A DNA stretch of 64,000 nucleotides from Antilocapra americana. Its lineage: Eukaryota > Chordata > Mammalia > Artiodactyla > Antilocapridae. Where the stretch lies: the NCBI GenBank assembly GCA_007570785.1, contig SRVM01048438.1:1-64000 (forward strand), given 5' to 3'. Under the pieces are notes generated by a model. The model saw only the letters and a list, made by a program, of their open reading frames with translations. It did not search any database and was not told where the DNA came from. The stretch's first letter is position 1. Each line of letters starts with the position of its first letter. A program made the translations under genes and the position numbers. Shown piece after piece: positions 22,601 through 37,600 of the stretch.

Positions 22601-25600
22601 AGAAATATCCAACAATCTATAAAATATGGAATATAGTATCAATAAGAATAATTATAATCTTACCAATATAAGCTTCAGAATCACCAATGTACATTTCAAT
22701 GCAATGACCAAGCATTGTAACAGAAAATGTATCATCTCGCCTAAGACCAAGGGCCTGCAAAAAAGATTCAGCCTGGTTACTACAAGAAAATCTGTTTCTT
22801 TCTGATTGGCTTAAAGCATTGCCATGGATCTCATTTCTAAATATTCCAGGGAACTCGGGGTTGTGGTGAAAGGAGGCTGTTAGTAGGGATACAAGCAGCG
22901 TGAATGACTATCATCTGATGTCTCCTGAAACCGGGTGACAGATACATGGAGGGTCACTACACTATCTTTTATGTTTGGAATGCTGCCCTACAGAAGGACT
23001 TTAGAAAAGCCCACGAAGCCTTCTGTATTAACTAAAACACAGAAAATAAATAAATTATATAACACTCAAATATAGACATTTGAAAGGTCATAAAAACTAG
23101 AAAACTTGCTTAGTCCACACTCCTGCCTGCTCCCAAGTATCTGGTCATCTCAGTGGTACTTTAGGACTTCATCTTCCCTGAAATCTCTAACCAACCCCTG
23201 CAAATCAGTTACAAATCTATCATTCACTAATTTAACTTTGAAATACTGTATTTTCTTGTATTTTATCTTTCTCCAAATAGCTGCTTCATCAATTTGAAGA
23301 CCCATGTTTTTTCAAATTCTAGCATCTGAACTTTGGAAGTCTTTCAACAGGAGGCTTCTTATTACTGCTGTCAGCTGGTCTCACTGTGGTGAGCATGCCT
23401 GTGTCAGCAGTGTGGGCCTGACAGCCACATCAGTGGTACTGACTAGACCACACACCACCTGAAGAACGTCCAAAGAAGGCACTAAGTTGTGGGCAGTATC
23501 CAAAAACGTTCTGGTAACACTTTCTGGCAGAGTCAATGCCGCTGGCTGGGAGAAACCTGAGTGGGGTATGTGTACTGGCATGCAGACACAATTTTAGGAA
23601 AATAGGAATATTGATCACTTGGTACAAAAGTGACTTAGAAGAACCAAACTCTGAATGTGAAGAACTGAATATCCTAACAATTTCACTATATCTTCTTTTT
23701 TATGTAGATTGCATGATCCCTAATAAAAATCTGTCCTAATATGTCCAAAAGAGCACTTTTTCTAAGCCAACAAAAAAGCCAAAGTGACAGGAAAGAATTA
23801 AAGTTAGAATGGCAGCATAGTTTTTGATGTAACCATTTTGCTTTCTAATTATTAGTGGTGGCTTAGACTTGATGCGATGCTGCAGGTGAATAGAGAGCCT
23901 TTCCCTGTGATGAACTCAGCAGCTCCGCTCATCTACTCACACGATCTAAGGCAGTTACTTCCAAGTCATAAATACCAAGACTAGGGCTCCCAAAGGGCTC
24001 CCTAGACGTGTGCCCATCTCAGCTGCGCTGACAGAGAGTCAGGTAAGGCTCACATCTGCTCTAATGTGGTGAGAACTATATGACACTCACACACTTTTCT
24101 CTGCAAAGAAAAGAGTAAAATGCAAGGTTGCCTGAAGAATTTTAAAACGTAAATTTTAAATTGCACTTTTCTGAAGTAAGAAAATATTGCCTAGAAAACA
24201 TGTTTCAAAAAAGTGGTAACTCTCAACCAGATTTTAAAGTTCTTGGTACAAAGGAAAGACGCACGGTGTGGAAATAGTCCACAGCATTTTCAAAGTTGCC
24301 CATCAGACTGTGAATGTAGCCGATGGCGGAGTAGGTGGACGCGTTCTGAGGGATTAACACCAGGGCCTGCCGGTGGTAGTCCAAGGCCTCAGCGTACTTC
24401 CTATGAGGTGGGAGAAGAGGAAGAGAGAAGCAGTCAGTGGGTACAGTGGGTTTTCCCGGATGGGCACACACAGAAACACTTTCCTACATTAGAGTAACAG
24501 TCTACATGGCAACACCCTTCACGCCCACTGTGCATCCACTTCGGTGTGTCTTCCCGTCTTCCAGCCAAGTGTGGGAGTCCTACAGAGCGACCAACTGAAT
24601 CCCATCCTTGACTCTTGGGCCTGGCCCCATCACACAACAAGGCCTCTGCTGGGCGAAGGCAAGCCTCCCATGCCAGGGGTGGTGGAAGGAGTTAAATGGT
24701 TTTGCTCTGAGGTCCACAGGAGTCACCTGCAGCAGCATTTCCCTAAATTTTCTAGAATACTTGCTCTGTGGAAACCCTGGTGAAAAAAGGCTTCATGCAC
24801 AATAATGTTTGGCAAACACTGCAGTTCATCACGCACAGTAAAGACTGCGAGGTATCCTGAAACTCTGCTAAATTCTGAGGAACTTCAAGGCACCACACTT
24901 ATCTCACCAGAGTCTCTTTCGGTTGTCATCTGACATCACACCAATTACCACTCCGTAAAACTGCCATCCAGAGGGAACAGTGAGTTAGGGTGTGGATATG
25001 GCTTTAATTAGCTCCTACTGTACTAAGCCTTCTAAAGTAATTCTGAACAGTGACCATGTTTAATCTAAGAAAACAGAAGTTATTATTATTCCCAATATAT
25101 TTCTAAAATAGAATTATACTAACAAAGGTAATAAAAACATTTCTTCTGTTGTTTGCTATATCTGAAGAGCCAAGTACAAGAAAACTAAAGGATCTCAAAA
25201 ATACGGAAATAGAAAAAAATTATGGAAATAGCTATACAAGATTAAGTAAAATTTTAACCACAAACAATATTTCTGAAAAATGCTTTACTTCACTTACTTA
25301 AGTTTTCTGCAGACATGGCCCAAGTTGTTCAACAAAGGTTCCCATTTGTCGACTGTCACCTAAAACAAAGCACATCAAACTGCGAGTCACAAGTGGCTTC
25401 ACCCTGGCCCGCCTCCACTGCAGGACCTCATTCATCTATCCGAGGGCCTCTCCCCTGGCGCTCCCACCGCAGGGAGCAAAAAGGGTTCGTGGCTTCTCCA
25501 TCTTTCCTACTGGAAGACACTTTCAGAGGTTTATTTTATCAGCACAGTTTTGTCAAAGGGCCTATCTATGTCTAAAGATGTTCAAATTCTGTACCTCCAG

Positions 25601-28600
25601 CTCCGAACTTTCCATCTGCCTAGCACATATTTCTACTTAGAAATCTCACAAACAGTTCAAATCCAACAAGTCACATGCTAACCTCATCCTCTCTCCCGTC
25701 ATTCGGGCTCCATAACATCACCCCTAAGTGACCCACACACATCCATGCCATCCCTGACCCCAACCCCTCCGGGGACCACCTGCTTATCACTCCTCACAGA
25801 GCTCCACCCCACCACTGACAAGTCTCGTCTGACCACGCCGCCCGAATGAGAGCTGCTGCTGTCCCACCACCATCTCAAGACGAGGTGCAAACTCTCACGT
25901 CCTTTCAAGGCCCCTGGAGACCCACATTTTGCCCTCCTGCCCTGTTTCTTGATGTTCTCTGGGAACTCAAAACCCAAACCATACTGAAGTTTTTGCACAT
26001 TCCCTACCTGAAATGCCCTGCTCCCTACTTCTGCCTGGCCAGCGTCCATCCTTCAGGACTGAAGTGCCTTTCCTTGAACCCAGAAGGGTGTCCTGACCCA
26101 CCCTCAAGTCTGTGCAGGTTCCTCTACTTCCTCAATCAGAGCCCCTTCTGTGCGCTGCACTGTTACTGCCAATTTATATCTGCGCTGATCTGAGGGCAGT
26201 CAACATCGAACCAGCTCTCTGTTGCCTACACCTAGCTCGGAGCTCAGGACACAGCTGACCACCCTCTAACTCCCGTGAGCCCAGCTCTGGGAGGCACTGG
26301 CCACGTGAAAGAAACAAATCCTCTACGATTCTTAGGCACAACTGCTTTCCTGCAGCTACTCTGACATCTGCTGAAGTTTACAACAAAGTCACACAGTATC
26401 TTTGCCTCCTCATGTAACTTTTTAATGGGTACTTGGAAGTTTATAGTATTGTGCTTTTGCATTTAAACCATTACTTCAAATGTCTGCAAGAAACCAAAGT
26501 ACCTTCAGATCATCAGTTACAATTTCAGTTTCAGCTGTGCTTTGCAACAGTTCATCTCAAACTTCTCTGTGCCTGACAATCGCCTGGAGGGCTTGCTAAC
26601 ACTACAGATTCTGGTTCAGCAGACACAAGGTTCTGCACTTCTAGCAAGCTCCCAGGTGATGCCGATGTACTGCTCCAGTCTGAGAGGCAAGACCCTAAGG
26701 TCTTCAATCCTTTGAAAACGGGCAAGTTGACAAGCGCAACCCTGTGTTAACAGAAACACATGCACCATCCAGACCACCGAGGCTGAACCGTGGACGACCC
26801 GCTTATCTACAAACGTGCAGACACGCAGAATACAGTGTCTTTAAGTTCATGTGACAAAGAGGCCTAAGTAAGCAAAGCTGTGTCTACAGGGCCAAGTAAA
26901 CTGTCACCTGGTAGGGAGCCCAGGGGAGCTCCGTCTATCTCCTCAGTAAAAACAAACTGACAGCTGAGGAACATGTGTGTTGTAAGTGTTCCTGTGGGCT
27001 GGAACAGAAAGATGTGGGAAGTGGCAACAGAACAGAATTCGACAATATGGGGATGAACAAAAACGATCAGGACACAACGAGCAGTAACACACAAACCTCC
27101 GACCCAAGGGAGTGCACGGGGCCCAGAGCTGCCGCATCTAATATGACATCAGCGTCAACACATCCGGGAGAGCTGGGAGCACAAATTCATGCATCTTTCA
27201 TGAGCCAGAGCCTGGTTACAGATCTAAACATATCTTGAATACCAGGCAAGGAAGAACAACGACAGGTCTGATTTTAACTACATTTGGCCCTGTTCCTGCA
27301 GAAATGAGATCTGTTGCTACAGGTACCCATTCATCAGAAAGAAAGAACAAGTCAGACACAAAAGAGCCCACCCCTTTCCAGGATCATCACATACTCTCCC
27401 TACTGAACAATCATCAGATACATTCTGATTACGCCCACAGATCAAAACTAGAGCCTCTGAAGAAGCAAACAGCCAACAACTGCCCTCTCACACTGATTTT
27501 TCACCACGTACCAGGATAAGTAAAACACTAACAAACATCTGCTATGATAAACACTAGGCTATTACATTCCAGGCAAAACAAGTATTTATTCTTCATTCAA
27601 TACGAAACACACTTATGAGTGTCTGCGTATTTACAGAAAACATATAGAATACCTCATTCCCAATTGCTTTAATTTTTTCCAAAGCATCGAGAAACCATTT
27701 TTCTGCTGTTTTCCATCTAAAATAGAGGGGGAGGGGAAAAGTTGCAGTTTATTCAAAATTGGCATGTATAAACATTTTAGGAATATTTGAATTATCTCTT
27801 AATAATAATAAAAATGAGGTAAACTTCTGTAGGTAGTTTTATAAAATTCAAGTGAGACAAATGATTATTTTATGGCATTAACATCACAAGAGCTCAAAAC
27901 TTAGGAGATACAGCATATTCTTATTATTCTGAGTAATCAGGTTCTACAAAGACACTGTGAACACCACTTTAGCCAACACCGAACTACTGCTCCCAGTGGG
28001 AAAACGATGCTCCTCTGCTCACAGGTTCACCAACTGTTCAAAGTACCTGCTTCACACATGCTTCAGTTGGGCACTGTCTTACTTAATGTATATTGTTGAT
28101 TCATTAACACTGAACTCACAGCAAAAGCACTGTGACTGCTGTCTGCACAGAGCTCATCTAACTCTACATTCTGTTCAAGGCACATCTCGGCCCTCCTGCA
28201 CTTAGGATACAAGCAGCACTTCAGCATTCCGCTTGGGGATCATTTTAAACAGCGCAATAACCAAGAAAAGCACAAGGGGGAGGGGGACAGCGGAGGGGCA
28301 TAAAATAGGCTACAACTAAACCGACCGTAGGAAATCATTACTGTACATTACTCTAAAAGGCTCCAAACTCATAAGGATCAGACAACCCAGTTTTTAGAAT
28401 ACATATCAATCTCCAGTGGTACTAACTGGCTGGTTCAACATTTACACAGAGTTTAGTACGAAGGACTACAGGCAGTTCTTTCAGTGTGACACTGAACTGC
28501 CTGCTCTGTAAACATCCAAGACGACAGCAAGCCTCAGCTACTGACCAGGGAGGTCAGAGACTGGCCACTCTTAACTGGCTTAACTTCTACATTAAATGGT

Positions 28601-31600
28601 AACTGAAAGGGAAACATTGTTGTTTCAAAATTGTGAGAAATCTTTCTCAAATGTATGAACCCAATTCCTGGTCAACAAAGAGCTGAAAAGGGCTTCTGCA
28701 GTGTCCGGGCCTGGACCTAAGAGCTCGTGTCAGCCCACAGTAAAAGGGGTCAAAACCCGGGTTTAGTCTTTTTAAAGATTTCCAAGGTCCTGGTTGCTAT
28801 TTCTTTTTAACTGTCCACCTCCTTCTAAAACAAGACATCTTATCAAGAGTCACTGGCCAGTTAAGATTCAACTCTGGTGACCCAGGTCTTGCTCTGTTTA
28901 TAGAAAGGAACAAAAAGGACTCGAGCCTTTCCGTACTTACTCTCCGTTTTGAAACGCAACCACTCCAACCTCGTGCATGACAAAAGGGTCTTCTGGTGCG
29001 ATGCTTAGAGCCTGGCCAAAGAATCTTTCAGCCAATTTTGAGTTATTGGTCAATCCGTACTCTAATCCAATATAAAGCATTGGCAAGTGACACCTGAAAG
29101 CATTGGAAAGGTTCACATATTCAACACCCAAAACTTTAGAATTCAGATTTTCAAACCCTGCAAAATCATTTTAACATACCAAAAAGAGCACTTGGCTTTT
29201 TTCTAACACTTCATTTACTAATATTTAATGAACATCTAATAGGCTTTTAGAATAATCAGCTGCCACTTCTAGAATCTATCAGCAACCTATTTACATTTTC
29301 CATTATTCTACAGTTTAAAGACAAAACCAAAGCCCTTGTAAAAGCAGAAGGGCAGGCCCCCTGTGTTGTACCCTTGCCCCCAGCCAAGACTGTCTTCCTC
29401 TCACTGACTCAGCAGCACAGACCCTTCATGGCTGTGCTCAGTCCCACCTTCCACTATGGAGCCAGCCCTGCCCCCGAGTGGACTTCCACTGCATCGGTCA
29501 TTAGCAGTTCTATGGAATACGTCATATTCCCTTCTCATAGCCTCTGACCAGGCAGAGGAACTAATTTTACTTGAATTTTCATCTCTCCATGCTGTCAGAC
29601 AGTGATCACAGTAAGATGACCTTTCCCTGAAGATGGTCGGACATTGTCAGTGAGCACTGACCACCCAGCTGGAGGTGATCAGGCTCTACTCCAGAATCGC
29701 AACTGAAGTTACAACCGTGCTGCCTACAGAAGCTCATGAACGGCCTCTACACACAGACCTGTAGGAAGTAACAGGGCAATTACCGACCCCAGACAGCAAT
29801 TCAAATCCATGTAAGAGACAGAGTCCTCACAAAGGGGGTCACATTTCACCCTTCTTCTCTTGACTGACAGGCCTAGCACATACAGAAATGTGACGTCTCC
29901 TGTTAGCAGCACGAAGGGAGTGGTGGGGCAAAAGCGGTCTTGGAGTACAGAAGTACACCTGACAGTATCTGGGAGTAAGGAAGCGACACCAAATGGCATC
30001 TTGGGATGAAGACGTATCAGCTGATGGTACCCTGGAGTAAAGGAAGCAGGGAGTCCTGGAGTAAGAGCGAGGCACTGGATAGTCTCTCAGTCACAGGACA
30101 AACGAAGGGAACTTGAAACAGGAAAGAAGGTCGATGCAGCAAAGGACACAAATATACACCTGCTCTCCTTCTCACAGCTTCTTTGAAAAACAACACTACA
30201 CACTGAAATCATTACAACTATAGATAACTGAAAGAATCTGTTGTTTGCAGATCTGCCCAACCAGAAATACTAATGGGAGTCCTCAGGCTGAAACAGAAAG
30301 ACACTTAGTAACTCTAATCCAAAGGGAAAAAGTTTGGACAAAGCAACCACACAGGTAAGGATAAGACAGTATAAATGTATTTCTGTTCACAGCTCTTCTT
30401 GAACTTGACCTACTAAAATTAAGTTGGTGTCATGAAGTAAGAAACACATTTGGTTTTATCCCTGATTGCTGGCACAGACTGCCTAAAAGCCTGGGGAGTT
30501 CTGAGTGAGAGGTGTGTCCTTCATTATGTACAACAAGCCCCTCCTGACTACACCCCATTTACATTAGTGGGGACTCAGAGCAAGGCTGGTCACCAGGAAG
30601 AGCAGGTGCCGAGAGGACTGAACTGTCAGCCCCATGCACAGGCCTGCTGTAGGGAGGCTGAAGCCTGAACCCTGTGAACGCTCCTGGCTGCGAGACTCCA
30701 CACCACGGTCCTGGGAGAGCTGGAGGCTGCATGCGCTCCTACCCACAGGCCCTGCACTGCCTGTCTCTTCCATCTGGTTCTTCCTGAGTTGTATCGTTTA
30801 TGATGAGCAAAATGCTTTCCTGAGCTCGGTGAGTCATTTGGGCAAAGAATGAGAACCAAGGAGGAGCTGCGGGAACCCCTGGTTTATAACCAGTCAGTCA
30901 GGACAAGCGACCCAGGACCAGCGTGAGAACTGAACTGACTTGTAGGATTCAGCAGGTGTCTGTCTGGAGAATCAGAGAACTGGCTGTCAGTGTTGGAAAG
31001 TACTCTAGTCAGTAGTCAGTATTAATCCAAACTAGACTGTTTCAGATGTTAATTATAACCCCCCAAGATAACGACTAAAACCTCAAAAAAAGTACTATGT
31101 GGAAAAAAAAACGGGAATTAAAGTGGTAATTACAAAGTATTTAACCAAAGAAAGGGCAGTAACGAGAAACAGAAGAAAAAAAAGATGTAACATATTAAAA
31201 AACAGAGCAAAACAGCAAGCATAAATCCTACCTTAATTATATTATACACAAATGGATAAAACTCCAACAGAAGGCAAGAAATTGGCAGGATCAATAATAA
31301 AACCCATGTTCCAACTATTTGTCATCTACAGGTGACACACTTGATTCAAAAGACTCAAGTTGAAACTGAAAAGATTGAGACACACACCATGCAGAGAGCA
31401 ACCAAAATAAGCAGGAACGGCTACACTGAACGTTAGATAAGACAGACTCAGACAAAATCTGTTGCTAGAAACAACTAAGAATATTTTACAAAGATAAAAG
31501 GGTAAATCCATCAAGAATCTAACAATAAAGACCCCAAAAGCTAGTAGGAAAAACTGCCAGAATTGGAGGGAAAAAGACAATTCAACAGAACAGTTGGAGA

Positions 31601-34600
31601 CTTCAATAAGGAAATCCCCTGCCGTTTGAAAACAGGCTTTATGTCACCGCGTGTGCATGAAAGACCCATCTGTTTTGGCTAACCAAAGGAAATACGAAGA
31701 GGGTATCTGCTTTTATGGGAAATAAAATTTTCACAGCTTCAGCTCATAAAAGGTTCCACAGGAACACTCTCCTTGTGATGAGGGGAAACCCAAACCACTT
31801 GCGATCATGAATAAAATCACAAGGTGGAGGAACAACAAACAGAAGCCACGAACAACACTGTGGCCCGGCGAGACTCAAGGCAGCCGAGCAGGAGTGGGGC
31901 TCCCGGACACGGGGAGGACTGGTATGGTACGGAGCGTCCTCTAGGACAGATGTACGAGGTTGTAAAGACCCTCAAGAAACCTCAAACACTGAAATCGCAG
32001 AGGCTGGTCTTCAATCACACTGGAATTAAATTAGAAATAACTGAAGGAAATGTTGGAAATTCATAAATATCTGGTAATTAAACAACACACTCTTAAATAA
32101 CCAATGGCTCAAGGGGTCATAAAGAAAATTTTAACACATGTATACAATTTCAAACAATTCACCAAACAAAAAGTAAGCTAAGGGAATACAAAGCTATTCT
32201 GATGAGGAAGTAAAACTGAGGGGAAAATAATGCTTATCCTGATGAGGTGATGTAAAATTTAATTTGAAAAGTGCTCGACACTTTTGGGAATGGGAAACAT
32301 TCAAAGTGTTAATCATATAATTAACCATCGGTTTTGACTCTTGATTCGTGACTAACAAGTAACTGTTAGCATTAACTGTTCTGGGTTTGTGAATACCAGA
32401 AGAGCAAAGCAAAACTAGCAGACTCTAGCATTTGCTCTGAAGAAACAACCCACACTAAGTTGTTATCATCTGCTGCAGTCTACCAGACGGACAGGCTAGG
32501 GGTACGTGCAGACACTGAGCCAAGGCTCGGCAAAGCACTGGAAAGCCTCTTGCAGTCTTGGTGAACAGGATGGACTGGGTACAAGGACCATTTAGGTGGG
32601 TCAGTAACTGGCTGAACAACTGTAATCTGGAGGACTGTACTAGTAATACGTCAGGATCAGGGACTTGCGGACTGAGTGTATGTCTCCCTCCAAACCCACA
32701 CCTTAGGCCCCCTGCTGGCCCCCAGTGACTACACTCAGAGAGGGGGCCTGTGAGGAAATAATGAAAGTTAGAGGAGGGTGAATGTGAGGGGCCCCAATAC
32801 AGCAGGGCTTGCACCCTACAAGAGACAGCAGACCGGGCTCCCCGTCTGTGAGGACACAGTGAGAAGGCCGCCGCCTGAAGGCCAGGATGAGCGCCTCACC
32901 AGGAACCAAAGCGGCCGGCCAGCCTCCGAGACAGAAGAAACCTGACTCCTTTTGTTTAAACCACTGTGGTCTGTGTTACGGCAGCCTGAAAGACTAAGAT
33001 TCTTAGGGAGCTGTGTCTTTTATAATAGTTTCATGGAGAGCTACTTAAATACTAAAGTCATACATACACAGAAAATGTAACACACTTAGAAAGCCGGGAC
33101 CCTAAATAACACAGATGCAGGACGGAGAGCCGGTAAATCCACCCTGACAAGTGCGATTCAGGCACAAGGGAAGGTAGCCAGCTCCTACTGGGTGCTGTGT
33201 GTCAGAAACTGACCCCGCTGCTCCTCACGGTCGGCCTAGGCCCGGGTGTCGCTGCTGCTTCTGCTCCTCAGGCGAGTCACTGGCCAAGACCAGCAGGCAC
33301 GCGGGCACTCCCACCGCCTCCCCACCAGAGGTGAGGCAGCAGCAGCCCGCACAAGAGGACGGGGCAAAGTGAGACTGGTGCAAACCTGAAAAGCGCCAAC
33401 AGGAAGAGCAGTGCTCCGCTCCGCAAAGCGACACACCGCTAGGGCTCCGTCAGCACGACACACTCACACTGACACGGACTCACAGCGCTGCGGCTCAGTC
33501 CTGACTGAGTCACGGACGAAGCCACATAAACACCCTCTGCGACAGAGGCAGGACACAAGTAGTGCCCCTGCTCGGGAACCCCACCACTCCTGTATGAGCA
33601 CGTGAGAAACAGCTTCCGCCCTCCTCCACTCCCTCAGGCTGACGTGTGGGTTCCCCTCTGCGCTGGTGAGGGCGAGCTACTCTGCAAGGTCACACCAGCT
33701 TTCTTCTCTCTCATCCCCACAGCTACTTCACAAGCATAAGCTACTAACGAGACACACTACGGTTTAGCAGCCCAGTGGCCAAGGCGGTGCTAACGAAACC
33801 CCGCTCTGCTGCATCAGCCCGTCTTCGCACCCTTTCATCAGCTGCGCTGCTGTGAAGTACGCGGCCATCGCCTGGTCGTGTTCACTCTCGACTGCAAACG
33901 AGTGCCCGTACGCGATCCATGCTGGCCCGTAGGTCTTCTCCAGTGTCGTAGCTTTGCTAGAAAATGAAATTTCATTCACGTGTGTAATATTTAAAGTTGT
34001 TAGGTTAATTTTATGTAAGTTGATGATTTCAAGGACATCAGAATTATGTCAATGAGTGAGCTGTCAATGTACTAAACACTAATGTAGCACTGTGTTAATT
34101 CACTTGAAATAAAATAACGCTCAGTAGTACAGGCAAAATTTTAAGTAATTTTAGGAGAGGTCCACAACTTCCTAGGTATATAGTGGAACCCATTAGCTTT
34201 CTGCGTAGACTTTACAAATATTACTTAACCCAGGAGCTTCATTTCAAAACGGAGGAGATAATCAGTGGCAGCAGCAACCATTTAATGAAGGCCTGCTGTG
34301 TGCCTCATAAGCACCATCTAATCCTAATAACTTTCAGGATTATTTATGTTTTAAGGATAAGTATATCGAGACTGGAAAGATTAAGTGACACCCTAGAGAT
34401 GACTTGGAGACTGATGCTGGTTCGATGGACAGGACTACATAGTCTTACAAAGTCTTCAACTAGGTGACCCACAATTAGGAATAAAGACAGCACATCACAA
34501 AACACGAAAAATATAAAGGGTAAGATTCCCAGTTTCTTAGCATTTTATTATCTAAGATTTCTTTTACCCAGATGGTCCCTTTTCATGTAGAATTCATCAC

Positions 34601-37600
34601 TGAATAAGCACATGAAATCAAAGACCACTGCTATAACATGAATCATCCTGCTCCCAAAAAAAACACAAGCATGTCTCCTAAAGCGCCGTACACGCAAATA
34701 GTCAGAATGCGCTCCCTCATTTCCCCTAGTGCAGGGTCCTCTCCTGTCGTCTTATCTTCTTAAGTCCCGGCACACAGCTACGTCACGCCACTTTACAGGA
34801 GAGGGAGGATCAGAGGCATGAACTCTCCCAAGGAATCATATCTAGTAAGTGGCAGCATGTGAGCTGGAAACCAGGGCTGTGTCCAAAGTTATGAACTTTA
34901 CCACAGATCCATTTTCTATTCCTTTCGCATGGAGGAAGTCACAGGGATTACTAGCGCTTTTTCTGTACTTGAGTAATTACATAACACTGGTTAGGCAGCT
35001 GGAGTGGGCTGCATGGAGCTCCTCAAGCTAACACCATAGCAGATCCTTACATAAACCTGTTCACTTTGCCAAGCATTCTGGTTGTAAGTATTTTTTATTT
35101 ATTCATTTAGGTTGCACTGCGTGGCATGTGTGATCTTAGTTCCCATACCACGCATCGAACCTGTGCCCCCTGTAGTGGAAGCAGACTCTTAACCACTGGA
35201 CCACCAGGGAAGTCCCCAAGAATTCTGTTTTACAGTCACGTTTAGTGATCCTAACCTCACAAAGAGTTTCATGTAACTTCACAGTTATTAAAAAAGTCCT
35301 CATAGTTTAAAGTTAATACTATCTCTGTATGTAACAAACTCCCAAAATATTTCATATTATTCTCTATTCATATTTATTCTCTTTTATAAATAAAAATGTA
35401 AATACATCATAAGCTCCTTGAAGACAAGGTCTATACCACGGACTACTTTTATCTCCCCTTCCCCTTACAGCATCTTATAAAGAGCAGGGAACACAATGGA
35501 TGCAAATGTCTTCTGAAGAAGACACTTACTCTTCCATGTTGCTTTTAAAGTACTACAAATTACTGTATTAAAGCAGATGACAAAACTACTTTCTGTAGAT
35601 TCACTACAGAGGGAGGAAGACAGTAAGTTCATACCTGAGGTATCTCCTGGCATGTTCATTCTTGTGACCAACCATGAGATAATAGCATCCCACTGCAAAC
35701 CAAGACACCTAGAAAGTTTAAGATGCACCGTGACCAAAGGCACGTAACCTTGCACTAGCAATCGGCAACACGTCCGATGTCCCATCATACACTCAGCTCA
35801 TGACAGAACCTTCTCTGCACAGGCTGACTACGAAGGGTCCTGGGTGGAGAGACCAGACTCGCGACAGCCGCTGCTCCAGGTGCCTCCCACCGTGTTCCTG
35901 CAGCATCTGAAGCACGAGGCCCGCCTCATCCCGTCTTCCTGGCCCCACCCTGGGTCTACAGGCTCCACCTCGTTCGCTAACTTCTCCTGCACTGATTTCT
36001 CCACTTTATAAATTGTTCCCACTATGGGGTGCAGCTTCTTCTCAGAGACTTAAATCCTGACTCCTGACTTCTGTCTTTAGGCACATAGTCTCGATTCCAT
36101 CTTCAGTTTCCATGTTTTCGCTCTGATCCACGGCAGTTTGGAAGACAAAATGATTCCCTCAGTGCATAATTTAGTAAGTTAAAACACACACAACAGGAGA
36201 AACACCTGCTTATGGGAGGTCTATGGCTTTCCCTTTTAGTATCTAATTTTGCTGTATGTTAAGTATTTTAAAATGATAAGCATATATTATTCCTATAATC
36301 ATAAAAATAAAGATTTTTAAGTTATATACTAAAAAAATACTTTCATGATTTGAAAAAGTGAACACTGCTCCTAATTATCAAAACCATTAGGAGATTCTGT
36401 CCCAACAACTAAAATAAAACATTTATATCAACTTAAATTTAGCCTCTGTCTAAACACTAGTTAAGTATTTTCTTAAAGTTTAGGTAAGAAAAAAATATTA
36501 TAAGGAGAAATAGTTTATATTTACTTACAGGATTACTAGGATATAAATCCACCAATTTATGAGAAAGATAGAAAAGTTCTACATTAGAGAAAAAGAGAAA
36601 AAAAGAATAAAATTATTCATAGCAAATGAATTTTAAGAAATGAGTTTCCCCGTTACAACTCTTTACAATCATATAAACTGTGTTCTCACAGCAGTGATTT
36701 TATACTTTTCTTTCTTCCTAGACACAAAATCCATTTATCTAACGCAACACAGAAACTCTACGGGACAGTCACCACGGCTGTCATCTACTCCCCACCCCAC
36801 ACCTGGCACCAAGTCGGTGGGCAGCACTCAGACGGACTAGAGGCCGGGACAAGCAGCCCACGGCAGAGCCCTTCACGTGCTCAGGTTACTTCAAAAGGCC
36901 TCACCCGTTGTAAAGCACACGTCTCTTACTCCAGGGGCCTGTTACAGGCCATCTCAACCACCCACAACCAGCTTGGCTGACCAAACTCTCCAGTTTGTCA
37001 CATCAGCAAGGTGAGTTCCTCCTGAGTGGCACAAAGACCAGGGCGGCTAGAGAGCCTGCACCCCAGCAAACCTGCAGGAGACGCGATGCTGCAGGTCCAC
37101 GGATGGTACTTGGAGCAGCAAGCCTAGAGCTGGAGTGCCTGGCGACCCTTCTTGACAGAGCTAATTATTCAGTTTAAAAGATTTAATGACAAATATAGTC
37201 CAAACTATAAATGTTTCTGAAATGTTAAAATATGGAAAACATTACCAAAAACCGCCCCCTTACAATTTCTAAAGTTACTGACCCTTGCCACAACAGTTTT
37301 CTTATGGATTTTACAAGGGAAACAAAACGGCAAACTGCCACCCAACACTCCAAAGTTATGACCTCTTGGGGCACAAATTGCATCTAAAAAAGGAAGCAGA
37401 AAGTAGGGACAGAGAGCGTGTCCTGCTGCAAAGCCCAGACAGACCGCTGGTCCGTCCGACACGCACCTCCTCCCCCAGCTGTCACCTGGGATCACAATCG
37501 CCCAGGACTCGGGAGAGAATTCCCAGCTGCAGAACATTTTGGCCATAAAATGCTTAGCTTTAAAATAGTCTTACCATTTGCTTTATTCAGCTCTACAAGT

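Larger units (their letters stand above)
22755..31090. other. CDC16 introns 12 (part) to 16, non-repeat remainder
   Basis: Between exons 13 and 17 and the named repeats there is unique intronic DNA. A MIR-like stretch lies at about 25000-25090. No other gene, RNA gene or conserved reading frame was recognised. Confidence 0.5.
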